A stretch of DNA of 13,966 nt, taken from the NCBI GenBank assembly GCA_005239605.1, contig SBBS01000022.1:1-13966 (forward strand). The letters are read 5' to 3'. Made by a program: the position numbers and the translations under genes. This DNA is from a bacterium. Lineage in GTDB: Bacteria > Patescibacteriota > Minisyncoccia > Ryanbacterales > 2-02-FULL-48-12. The notes beneath the pieces are model-generated. The model was not told the DNA's origin. It saw only the letters and a list, made by a program, of their open reading frames with translations, and did no database searches. Shown here in pieces: positions 1 to 5,812 of the stretch; within the stretch, counting starts at the first letter, position 1, and each line of letters opens with the position of its first letter.

Positions 1-133
1 ATAAATTTTAGAGTGAAATTTCAGAAATATGAGATGGGGCGCCGGTGAAAATTTTGAAGCGCTAGCAGGGCTAACGCAAGAAATTTTCACCAAGCCCCGT
101 CCAGATTTCGGGAATTTTTAGTCGAAAATTTAT
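1..133. repeat. Long imperfect inverted repeat (extended hairpin)
   Basis: The stretch folds back on itself almost completely. Paired blocks seen directly are 1-9 with 125-133 (9 bp perfect), 24-28 with 105-109, 36-40 (GGGGC) with 94-98, 44-54 (GGTGAAAATTT) with 81-91 (11 bp perfect), 59-61 with 75-77, and 63-66 with 70-73, leaving an AGG apical loop at 67-69. Mismatches and small bulges separate the blocks. It lies downstream of smc (which ends at 266 on the minus strand) and may continue left of the window. I see no ORF or promoter in it. It could be a structured RNA, a MITE-like element or a large 3' stem-loop; the sequence alone does not decide. Confidence 0.75.
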
Positions 134-149
134 TAAGGGACAGGTCTAA

Positions 150-239
150 TGTCATTCCGGCCCCCGAGCCGAGATCCAGTACCATAAAGATGTTTATCTT
201 TTTTAAGGAAATGGATCCCGTATCAAGCACGGGATGACA
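150..239. repeat. Palindromic repeat doublet (copy R1)
   Basis: This is an inverted pair of the palindromic repeat family of this window. The right half is intact: ATCCCGT (215-221), a loop containing TCAAG, then ACGGGAT (229-235) and the GACA end. The left half (150-180) begins TGTCAT and ends GATCCAG but its stem has decayed. The 30-base spacer is AT-rich and holds a small AAAGAT/ATCTTT hairpin. The halves are reverse complements of each other, so the doublet can form one longer hairpin. It lies just past the smc stop codon. Confidence 0.75.
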
Positions 240-245
240 CTACTC

Positions 246-305
246 ATGACTCTTCCCGCTCTGATTTATTCGGGATGAGGCTCGCCCCCATGGGGTGACC
301 CCGAC
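246..305. repeat. Degenerate palindromic repeat covering the smc 3' end
   Basis: Two palindromic pieces overlap the last codons of smc: a decayed TCCCG/CGGGAT stem whose loop contains the smc TAA stop (266-268), and CCCCATGGGG (286-295) next to a GGGGTCA word on the smc coding strand. The GGGGTCA and TCATCCCG words also occur just after the stop codons of rnc and rpmF. Relationship to the main repeat family is likely but this copy is eroded. Confidence 0.5.
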
Positions 306-2473
306 ATTTCTGTTGCCTCTTCAAACCTGATGGACAGCAACCGCGAAACGCCGTCGGTGCCCATGGTAACGCCATATAATACGCCGGCCTCTTTCATGGT
401 TTGCCGGTTATGAGTTATGACAATAAGTTGGGTTTTTTTACTCAAGTTTCTAAGCATCGCTCCATAGCGTTGGGAATTTGCCTCATCAAGCGCCGCGTCA
501 GTTTCATCCAAAATTAAAAACGGGGGCGGGTTCACGAAGCTCATCGCAAATAACAGCGCAATGGATGTAAGCGCCCGTTCCCCGCCTGAAAGCATATCCA
601 AATTTTTTATGCGCTTGCGCGGAATATCAACAGAAATTTCAACTCCCAATTCTTCCTTTTCTTCTCCTTCCGATTCTTCTTCACTTCTTTTTTGCAAGCG
701 CACAAGCGCTAGTTTCGCGCTGCCGCCGCCAAACATGGTTTGAAACAACTCATTAAATTTTATGTTTATTTTTTTAACACCCTCTGAAAAATTGTTTTGT
801 AATTCTTCATTCAATTGTTCCTGCAAAGATAAAAGCGATTTTTCCGTTTTTTCAAGATCATCTAGTTCTTTTGCAAGAAACACATCGCGCTGTTGAACTT
901 CTTCATATTCCTGCATAATGTGCGGATTCACTCCGCCTGCTTCCTCCAGTCTGATGCGAAGCCTCTGGATTTTTTGATAGAATCTTGCCCGCTCTTCTTC
1001 TTCCCAACGATTGGCAGTTTCGGGCAAAAACGAACCAAAGAACACTTCGGCCTCCTGCCGCTCGCGTTCAAACTCACCCGCGCGCATTAGAAGCCGTTCC
1101 CGATCCAGCTCAAGCGAACGCAATACATCCTTTACTGCGTGCGCCTGTTCTTCAGCCCCGCGAAGTCGGTTTTGCCCTTCCCACATCTCGGATTGGAATA
1201 TGCGCCGCAGATCATCCCATTTATTTTTAATTTCCGTTAATTGATTTCGTTCTTCTTCATTCTTTTGCAGCTGTTGCAATAGCTGTTCGTGCACACCCTC
1301 TAGCTTCCCCTCTTCTTCTTTTTCGGAATCATGTGTTATAAGAGCCGTACCTCTAAAACGAAGAAATGCCGTTACACGTTCCTTCAACTCGAAAAGCTTA
1401 CCATGAATTGCTTCAACCGTCTTAAACGCAAGCGCGATATCAAGCGTGAAAAGAATAGTCTGCATTTCAGATTCCACTTCTTTCCGGGACCAGATGCGCT
1501 CTTTTTCTGCAGCAGGCTGCTTGCGCCGCAGTATAGCAAGCTGTCCTTCCACGCGCCCAATTTCGCGTTCAGCATCGCGCCGCGCGTTTTCAAGCTCTGC
1601 AAGTTTTCGGGAAGCTTCTCTCGCTTCTTTGGGTGTTTCTGATTCCGCCAGCGCCTGTTTTTCGGAAAGCAAAGAACGTAAAACCGCAACTTCTTTCTCC
1701 TTGTGTTCCATTTCGGCCCGCAAAGGAGATTCCCGCTCCTCAAACGCGCGGTGAAGTTCCGCCAGCGTTGATGACTCGCGATTGAGATACGCGTGGAGCA
1801 TTTCTGTAAGTTCTTCCCGCATGTTTTTGGATAACTCAATTTTTTTTGCTTCCCCTGCCAAAAAACGTATATGCGGCTGAATTTCCCGCCGCAACATGCC
1901 GACTTCGCGCATATTTTCCGCGGTAGAAGCAAGTTTCCGTTCCGCTTCCTGCTGTTTTATGTGATAAACGCGTAACCCGAGCGCATCTTCAATCATAATT
2001 TTGCGGTCTTTCGCAGACGCATAGAGAACCCGATCAGCCTCGCCTTGGCTTATGATGTGATGCCCCGAGCCGCCCACGCCCACATTACTCATGAGTTCAA
2101 TAATATCTTTCAGGCGTACCAGTGAATCATTGACGCGATATTCGTTTATGCCATCGCGGTACACTTCGCGCGAAACTATTACCTCGGAAAAATCCAACGG
2201 AAACGCCTGCTCCGCATTATCAAATGTAATTTCTACTTTTGCTTTGCCCAATTGCGCAACGCCCCCTGATCCGTGAAAAATCAAATCTTCCCCGCGCTTT
2301 CCGCGGAGCGATTTCATGGATTGCTCGCCCAACACCCAACGAATGGCTTCCGACACATTTGATTTTCCCGAACCATTCGGACCCACAATGGCTGTGATGG
2401 GAGAATCAAATTTCAGTTCCACTTTTTTCCCGAAAGATTTGAATCCGGCTATTTCTAGTTTTTTGAGGATCAT
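266..2473 (-). CDS. smc: SMC-family chromosome segregation ATPase, half-size, no recognisable hinge
   Basis: The protein has 735 residues from the ATG at 2473, against about 1100-1200 for ordinary bacterial Smc. The N-terminal head is clear: MILKKLEIAGFKSFG, Walker A GPNGSGKS (31-38), Q-loop ISQGEAD (141-147). The C-terminal head is equally clear: signature LSGGE (628-632), Walker B FLILDETD (652-659), D-loop ALDEAN (661-666) and switch His688. Between the heads are two charged heptad-like arms, about 175-340 and 385-560, joined by a short hydrophobic stretch (about 340-380). I find no glycine-rich hinge and no CxxC zinc hook. Smc proteins hold and organise DNA, normally as hinge-linked dimers with ScpAB. 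The frame is unbroken, so this is not a visible frameshift. An upstream in-frame ATG (2488) lies inside a palindromic repeat; 2473 fits the family start. The last dozen codons run into a repeat. Confidence 0.9.
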   Translation of the reverse strand: MILKKLEIAGFKSFGKKVELKFDSPITAIVGPNGSGKSNVSEAIRWVLGEQSMKSLRGKRGEDLIFHGSGGVAQLGKAKVEITFDNAEQAFPLDFSEVIVSREVYRDGINEYRVNDSLVRLKDIIELMSNVGVGGSGHHIISQGEADRVLYASAKDRKIMIEDALGLRVYHIKQQEAERKLASTAENMREVGMLRREIQPHIRFLAGEAKKIELSKNMREELTEMLHAYLNRESSTLAELHRAFEERESPLRAEMEHKEKEVAVLRSLLSEKQALAESETPKEAREASRKLAELENARRDAEREIGRVEGQLAILRRKQPAAEKERIWSRKEVESEMQTILFTLDIALAFKTVEAIHGKLFELKERVTAFLRFRGTALITHDSEKEEEGKLEGVHEQLLQQLQKNEEERNQLTEIKNKWDDLRRIFQSEMWEGQNRLRGAEEQAHAVKDVLRSLELDRERLLMRAGEFERERQEAEVFFGSFLPETANRWEEEERARFYQKIQRLRIRLEEAGGVNPHIMQEYEEVQQRDVFLAKELDDLEKTEKSLLSLQEQLNEELQNNFSEGVKKINIKFNELFQTMFGGGSAKLALVRLQKRSEEESEGEEKEELGVEISVDIPRKRIKNLDMLSGGERALTSIALLFAMSFVNPPPFLILDETDAALDEANSQRYGAMLRNLSKKTQLIVITHNRQTMKEAGVLYGVTMGTDGVSRLLSIRFEEATEMSGSPHGGEPHPE

Positions 2474-2482
2474 AATCTTCAT

Positions 2483-2582
2483 TGTCATGCCGGACTTGAT
2501 CCGGCATCCATTTTTGTTGTACTGGATCCCGCACCCGCGCTACGCTGAAGCTTCGGCGAGGCGAGTCAAGTGCAGGATGACA
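2483..2582. repeat. Palindromic repeat doublet (copy R2), right half split by a second palindrome
   Basis: The left half is a perfect 8-bp stem: ATGCCGGA (2487-2494), loop CTTGA, TCCGGCAT (2500-2507), with the TGTCAT outer end at 2483. The right half has ATCCCGCA (2526-2533) and TCAAG-TGCAGGAT-GACA (2566-2582), but 32 bases are inserted where the loop should be (2534-2565). The insert contains its own palindrome, CGCTGAAG/CTTCGGCG (2543-2558). The left end lies only 9 bases upstream of the smc ATG, so it occupies the place where a promoter or leader for smc would be. Confidence 0.8.
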
Positions 2583-2616
2583 GAATATCGTTAATTTTCA
2601 ATGATATTTCGAAGTA

Positions 2617-2645
2617 TTGACATAATAATAATAATGCGCTACATT
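2617..2645 (+). promoter_or_regulatory. Sigma-70-type promoter of the lipoprotein gene
   Basis: A perfect -35 TTGACA (2617-2622) is followed after 17 bases by TACATT (2640-2645) as -10. Transcription would start near 2652, about 20 bases before the ATG at 2674. Confidence 0.75.
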
Positions 2646-2660
2646 GTAAAAAATTCTGAA

Positions 2661-2666
2661 GGAGGA
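2661..2666 (+). promoter_or_regulatory. Strong ribosome binding site
   Basis: GGAGGA, 7-8 bases before the ATG at 2674, is a near-ideal Shine-Dalgarno sequence. It fixes the start of the small lipoprotein gene. Most other genes in this window have no comparable site. Confidence 0.8.
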
Positions 2667-2673
2667 AGTTTTT

Positions 2674-2961
2674 ATGAAGACATTGAACTGGAAACACCTT
2701 GCTGCTGTTATTGCCATAGCAACAACGGCAGGATGTGGTACATTTGTAGGAGAAGGCTATGTTGCTCAAGCTGTAGAAAAACAGGGATATAAAAATGTCC
2801 GAATCACAGCAAAGCACATTTTCTTCGTCAGCTGGCATGGTTGTGGAAAAGACGACAATGCTGCATTTGAAGCAACCGCGGTAAATGCAAATGGTCAACA
2901 AGTAGACCTCACCGTTTGCGCCGGTTGGCCCTTCAAAGGTGTAACCGTTCGCACCAGCTAA
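2674..2961 (+). CDS. Small secreted (probable lipo-) protein of unknown function
   Basis: 95 residues. The N-terminus is a signal peptide: a basic start (MKTLNWKH), a hydrophobic core LAAVIAIA and a lipobox-like TAGC with Cys21 as the likely lipidated residue. Thr at -3 of the box is unusual, so it may instead be cleaved by another peptidase. The mature part is about 75 residues, with GYKNVRI, a WHGCGKDD segment and VCAGWPFKGVTVR at the end; the Cys in WHGC and the Cys in TVCAG could form a disulfide outside the membrane. I do not recognise a named family and give no function. The gene is a self-contained unit with its own promoter, strong ribosome binding site and terminator, inside the accessory pocket between smc and rnc. 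Confidence 0.8.
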   Translation: MKTLNWKHLAAVIAIATTAGCGTFVGEGYVAQAVEKQGYKNVRITAKHIFFVSWHGCGKDDNAAFEATAVNANGQQVDLTVCAGWPFKGVTVRTS

Positions 2962-3000
2962 TTCCGATCATCACGAATTGCTTCGCCGCAATTCTCACCC

Positions 3001-3036
3001 AAGCCCTGCGCTTCATCGCTCGGGGCTTCCTTTTTT
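3001..3036 (+). terminator. Rho-independent terminator after the lipoprotein gene
   Basis: AAGCCC (3001-3006) pairs with GGGCTT (3023-3028), followed by CC and six T (3031-3036). It lies 40 bases after the lipoprotein stop and ends that transcription unit before the zinc-ribbon gene. Confidence 0.75.
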
Positions 3037-3104
3037 ATCCACTTTCCAAACAAACAGTCTCCCTATATCATACAAGAATTATAAACATAAATACAAAGAA
3101 CATG

Positions 3105-3296
3105 ATGGTACACAAATGCGACGCATGCAAGAAAACAATAAAAGGAAAAAAGGTGTTGGCTGGGTATAGTGAACATTCACTGGGACACAATACATTTTGT
3201 GAAAACTGTGGCAAACCTGTTCTAGCATTTCTCAAATCAGTTGGATTCCTCAAGGAAAACAAAAAAACTGCCACATCAACAAAAACAAAAAAATAA
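3105..3296 (+). CDS. Small zinc-ribbon protein of unknown function
   Basis: 63 residues from the ATG at 3105 (an ATG directly before it at 3102 would add one Met). Two CxxC knuckles, CDAC (5-8) and CENC (32-35), about 24 residues apart, make a zinc ribbon or treble-clef-like site. After the second knuckle come GKPVLAFLKSVGFL and a Lys/Thr-rich tail. The open frame extends further upstream, but that part runs back through the lipoprotein terminator and has no zinc-ribbon character, so I reject it. The ribosome binding site is weak (AAAGAA). Such ribbons may bind nucleic acid or protein; nothing here tells which. It converges on the GIY-YIG gene, with a palindrome between the two stops. Confidence 0.7.
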   Translation: MVHKCDACKKTIKGKKVLAGYSEHSLGHNTFCENCGKPVLAFLKSVGFLKENKKTATSTKTKK

Positions 3297-3307
3297 CTTC
3301 ACATTTT

Positions 3308-3336
3308 TGTCATCCCGCACGCGATGCGGGATCCAT
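3308..3336. repeat. Single palindromic repeat (copy R3)
   Basis: TGTCAT end at 3308, perfect 8-bp stem ATCCCGCA (3312-3319) and TGCGGGAT (3325-3332), loop CGCGA, then CCAT running into the TAA stop of the GIY-YIG gene (3336-3338, minus strand). It lies between two convergent genes and could also act as a hairpin terminator in either direction, although T runs are short. Confidence 0.8.
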
Positions 3337-3623
3337 TACAATAACACTTGATACAAATCTTCCCATTGAGGATTATCTTTTTCGATAAGTTCTAATTTCC
3401 AAACCCTCTTCCACCTTTTAACAAGTTTTTCTCTTGCTATAGCACTGTTGATATCGGCTGTTTGTTCAAAATATACAAGATTGTGAACTTTATACCTTTT
3501 TGTGAATCCACTTATTTTTCCGCGTCTGTGTTCGTCCACCCGTCGAACCAAATCGTTTGTTACGCCGACATACAAAGTCCCATTGCGGTTACTTGCGAGA
3601 ATATATACGTAATAGGTATTCAT
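3336..3623 (-). CDS. GIY-YIG nuclease superfamily protein (small, UPF0213-like)
   Basis: 95 residues, the normal length for single-domain GIY-YIG proteins. The two signature strands are YVY (5-7) and YVG (18-20); then come the conserved Arg pair in VRRVDEH (26-32), the FTKRY segment (40-44), YFE with the candidate metal-binding Glu53, the AREK...KRWKR helix (63-73) and the C-terminal NPQWEDL (84-90). GIY-YIG enzymes make nicks or breaks in DNA; small stand-alone members mostly have no known role. Both ends touch palindromic repeats: the start codon is 2-3 bases from copy R4 and the stop overlaps the edge of copy R3. Function in mobilising or processing these repeats is a hypothesis only. Confidence 0.88.
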   Translation of the reverse strand: MNTYYVYILASNRNGTLYVGVTNDLVRRVDEHRRGKISGFTKRYKVHNLVYFEQTADINSAIAREKLVKRWKRVWKLELIEKDNPQWEDLYQVLL

Positions 3624-3625
3624 AC

Positions 3626-3704
3626 AATTCTGGATCCAGCATCATCCGCCAGCCTAATTCTGGATCCCGGGTCAAGCCCGGGATGACCCCGCTTAACGGG
3701 GTCA
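3626..3704. repeat. Palindromic repeat copy R4 with a second hairpin containing the rnc stop codon
   Basis: Perfect stem ATCCCGGG (3664-3671), loop TCAAG, CCCGGGAT (3677-3684). It is fused to a second perfect hairpin, TGACCCCG (3684-3691), loop CTTAA, CGGGGTCA (3697-3704). The last three bases, read on the minus strand, are the TGA stop of rnc. On the other side a 12-base direct repeat AATTCTGGATCC occurs at 3626-3637 and 3656-3667, and the first copy includes the self-palindrome CTGGATCCAG (3630-3639). The pair of hairpins could stop transcription or protect the rnc mRNA end. Confidence 0.85.
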
Positions 3705-4391
3705 CTTCCACCCCTTCGCCTTCAATCCTTTTTCTGCCGCGTCCTGCTGGGCCGCTTGCTTGGAAGACCCTTCCCCTTCTGCAACCAATTTTTCTCCAAT
3801 GTACACCCCCACCACAAAGTTTTTTGCGTGATCCGGGCCCCATTCTTTAAGAACTTCGTATGTGGGAGTAATGCCTACAACCTCCTGCGCTTTTTCCTGA
3901 AAGTAACTTTTTGCATCACGGTACAGCTTTTTATCAAGCACTTCTTTCATGCGGCTCAACAGCGCGCGCGCGATAAATTCTTCAGCCGCATCGTATCCTT
4001 GATCCAAATAAATGGCGCCTATAATCGCTTCAAACGTATTTGCGAGAATATACATGCGCGCTTTGCCTTCGTCTTTCGCTTCTCCGCGGGAGAGCAATAA
4101 AAAATCGCCGAGATTCAGCTTGGTTGCCGCATCCGCAAGCATGATGGAATTTACCAGAGCCGCGCGGTAGCTTGTCAGTTCCCCTTCCGGATTTTCAAAA
4201 TTGAGATAGAGATATCGCGTTACCGCCAATTCCAAAACAGCGTCTCCCAAAAATTCAAGACGTTCGTTTTGCGGCAGATGCCACGAAGGGTTTTCGTTGA
4301 GATAGGAACGATGAGTAAGCGCGGTCTGTAGCAGGTCTTTGTCGTTAAACGTTACCTGAAGTTTTGACTCAAGCTCGGATATGTCTTTCAT
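3702..4391 (-). CDS. rnc: Ribonuclease III
   Basis: 229 residues from the ATG at 4391, the usual length (about 220-230). Ribonuclease III cuts double-stranded RNA, including rRNA precursors. The catalytic domain (about 1-150) carries the signature ERLEFLGDA (43-51, with Glu43, Glu46 and Asp50 in the usual positions), the Glu71 region ELTSYRA, and ANTFEAIIGAIYLD (117-130) with the essential Glu121. Asn118 stands where E. coli has the metal-site Asp114. The dsRNA-binding domain (about 158-226) ends in GSSKQAAQQDAAEKGLK. The frame could be extended 16 codons to a TTG at 4439, but MKDISELESKL is the normal start. Upstream is nusB-NUDIX; the stop codon is the first part of a palindromic hairpin. 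Confidence 0.95.
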   Translation of the reverse strand: MKDISELESKLQVTFNDKDLLQTALTHRSYLNENPSWHLPQNERLEFLGDAVLELAVTRYLYLNFENPEGELTSYRAALVNSIMLADAATKLNLGDFLLLSRGEAKDEGKARMYILANTFEAIIGAIYLDQGYDAAEEFIARALLSRMKEVLDKKLYRDAKSYFQEKAQEVVGITPTYEVLKEWGPDHAKNFVVGVYIGEKLVAEGEGSSKQAAQQDAAEKGLKAKGWK

Positions 4392-4400
4392 TATTTTGAA

Positions 4401-4475
4401 TGTAGAGGGTGGAATGTTGAGGGTAGTATTCAATAGCAAAAACCACCTTCCACACTCTACACACTACTTGCTATT
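4401..4475. repeat. Interlaced short inverted repeats between nusB and rnc
   Basis: TGTAGAGGGTGGAA (4401-4414) is matched, inverted with one mismatch, by 4448-4461; AATAGCAA (4432-4439) is matched inverted by 4468-4475. The order A-B-A'-B' is interlaced, not nested, so this is not one hairpin. It spans the rnc leader and reaches the nusB stop codon (4471). Confidence 0.6.
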
Positions 4476-5376
4476 TTATAATCTTCATTGCCTTTTTCAT
4501 AAACCATTTCACATCATCGTACATTTTTAACTCCGCAAGCTCCAATTCGCTAAACCACTGCACATCATTCAAGCCGCCTGTGGAACCTAACTGAAGTTCT
4601 GTATCGTTCGTTTTTACCAAAAAATACACCACTCCCCGGCGCACATTGCCCTTGTCGGGGTCATGCGCCACATATTCATTTTCACCCAGCTTTTCAATTA
4701 TCTTTGTGTTCGCCAAACCCTCTTCTTCGTATACCTTCCGCAGCACCGCATCTTCAAGACTTTCGCCTTCTTTGGGACTTCCTTTTGCAAGCGTCCAGTA
4801 TCCAAATACATCATGCACCAGCGCGAAAGAAACGCGGTTGTTTGGTTTTTGAAACACAACCGCGCCTACTTTTTGTTCTATGGGAAGCTTTGCGATTTCA
4901 TCAGCCGTGAGATCTTTTTTTGCCTTATTTTCTTTGCCGGGTTCTCCCATTTCCCGGTACACGGTACCCAAAACACCATTTACAAATTTACCGGAATTCG
5001 TACCCCCGAAAGTTTTTGCAAGTTCAATGGACTCATTGATGGCAACTTTCGGCGGCACTTCTTTATAGATGCCAAATAATAATTCATAGAGGCCAATGCG
5101 CAACACATTGCGATCAATTATCGCAATTTGCTGTATGGGCCACTCGGGCGCCGCTTTTTCTATAATAGCGTCAAGATCCGCTTTTTTATCCAACACGCCA
5201 TCAATCAAAGTCCTTGCAAATGACGTATCTTCCAGACCCGGGCCGAACTCATTAATATTACGCTCCAGCATATCATGAATCATGCCGGAAGATATCTCTC
5301 TGCCAATGGAAACTTTAAAGTCCCATTCGTAAAGGGTTTGCATAGCAATGGAACGTGCCAGATGTCTTGATGCCAT
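4471..5376 (-). CDS. nusB: NusB antitermination factor fused to a NUDIX hydrolase domain
   Basis: 301 residues; a normal NusB is about 130-160. Residues 1-143 are NusB: ASRHLARSIAMQTLYEWDF, then AIIDRNVLRIGLYELL (85-100), VPPKVAINESIELAKTFGG (107-125) and the FVNGVLGTV end (131-139). NusB binds boxA RNA with NusE/S10 and supports rRNA transcription. After a charged linker (144-165) a Nudix fold follows (168-295): VGAVVFQ, ALVHD, YWTLAKGSPKEGE and the Nudix box from Gly199 to Leu221. The box reads G-x5-E-x7-R-K-x-x-E-E-x-G-L: Lys214 replaces the Glu that acts as catalytic base in MutT, while Glu217 and Glu218 remain. So the domain may bind a nucleotide without ordinary hydrolysis, or use another Glu (Glu219 is near). 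There is no stop or frameshift between the domains. It lies between rpmF and rnc on the same strand. Confidence 0.9.
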   Translation of the reverse strand: MASRHLARSIAMQTLYEWDFKVSIGREISSGMIHDMLERNINEFGPGLEDTSFARTLIDGVLDKKADLDAIIEKAAPEWPIQQIAIIDRNVLRIGLYELLFGIYKEVPPKVAINESIELAKTFGGTNSGKFVNGVLGTVYREMGEPGKENKAKKDLTADEIAKLPIEQKVGAVVFQKPNNRVSFALVHDVFGYWTLAKGSPKEGESLEDAVLRKVYEEEGLANTKIIEKLGENEYVAHDPDKGNVRRGVVYFLVKTNDTELQLGSTGGLNDVQWFSELELAELKMYDDVKWFMKKAMKIIK

Positions 5377-5421
5377 AATTAATTTCTAAATTTATGTGAT
5401 TAGTTTCAAAGAACTCTTCTT

Positions 5422-5527
5422 TGTCATCCCGCACTTGATGCGGGATCTATTTTTAATAACATATTTTTTATTTTTTAATGTATTCCGGATCCCGCTCAGA
5501 GCCGGGATGACCCCGCAAGTGTGGTCA
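5422..5527. repeat. Palindromic repeat doublet (copy R5) ending in the rpmF stop codon
   Basis: Left half: TGTCAT at 5422, perfect stem ATCCCGCA (5426-5433), loop CTTGA, TGCGGGAT (5439-5446). An AT-rich spacer of about 40 bases follows. Right half: ATCCC with GCTC/GAGC and GGGAT (5489-5508) with one bulged C. It continues as TGACC...GGTCA (5508-5527), a decayed version of the hairpin seen at the end of rnc, and its last three bases are the TGA of rpmF on the minus strand. It fills nearly all of the space between rpmF and nusB. Confidence 0.8.
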
Positions 5528-5806
5528 TTTCCGTGAAAGTTTTTCAGGAGCTAATTGTTTAGCCGGCTGACTGCTTGATTCTTGATCATGCAGTTCTTTT
5601 TCCTTTTTTTTGCGCTCTTTTTTGGTAAGTTTTGCCAGCACATCAATCATCTGCCTGCCGCGGTAGGCGCCGCAGTTGCCGCAAACCATATGCGGCCGCA
5701 CCAATGACTTGCATTTGGGACAAGGCGCGGCATGAACCTGCTTCAGCTTTAAATGCTGGCGCCGCTCATTCCTATGACCTTTTGTATGCCGCATGCGGAT
5801 TGACAT
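5525..5806 (-). CDS. rpmF: Large ribosomal subunit protein bL32
   Basis: 93 residues from the ATG at 5806. The core is typical bL32: MSIRMRHTKGHRNERRQH, then the zinc knuckles CPKC (29-32) and CGNC (42-45), and GAYRGRQMI. The usual protein is about 57-60 residues; here a further 35 or so basic and polar residues (KKERKKKEKELHDQ...) follow. A TTG at 5827 could add seven residues, but it lies in the promoter spacer, so the ATG is preferred. The protein binds 23S rRNA in the large subunit. The gene starts the rpmF-nusB-rnc series, and its stop codon lies in a palindromic repeat. Confidence 0.92.
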   Translation of the reverse strand: MSIRMRHTKGHRNERRQHLKLKQVHAAPCPKCKSLVRPHMVCGNCGAYRGRQMIDVLAKLTKKERKKKEKELHDQESSSQPAKQLAPEKLSRK

Positions 5807-5812
5807 GGTTTT

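Noticed and set aside
1384..1932. A 182-codon open frame on the minus strand overlapping smc in another frame, considered as a possible displaced hinge.
   Set aside because: Its translation is Lys/Arg/Cys-rich with no hinge glycine pattern, and the smc frame runs unbroken through the region with normal coiled-coil composition.
2916..3104. N-terminal extension of the zinc-ribbon frame back to 2916.
   Set aside because: It overlaps the lipoprotein gene end and its terminator and has no resemblance to the conserved part; the ATG at 3105 fits better.
4392..4439. TTG start for rnc giving 16 more residues.
   Set aside because: The added residues come from the word-like repeat tract, and MKDISELESKL at 4391 is the normal family start.
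150..5527. Palindromic repeats as a CRISPR array.
   Set aside because: The units are dispersed, unequal in spacing and in inverted pairs; there is no regular spacer series and no cas gene.
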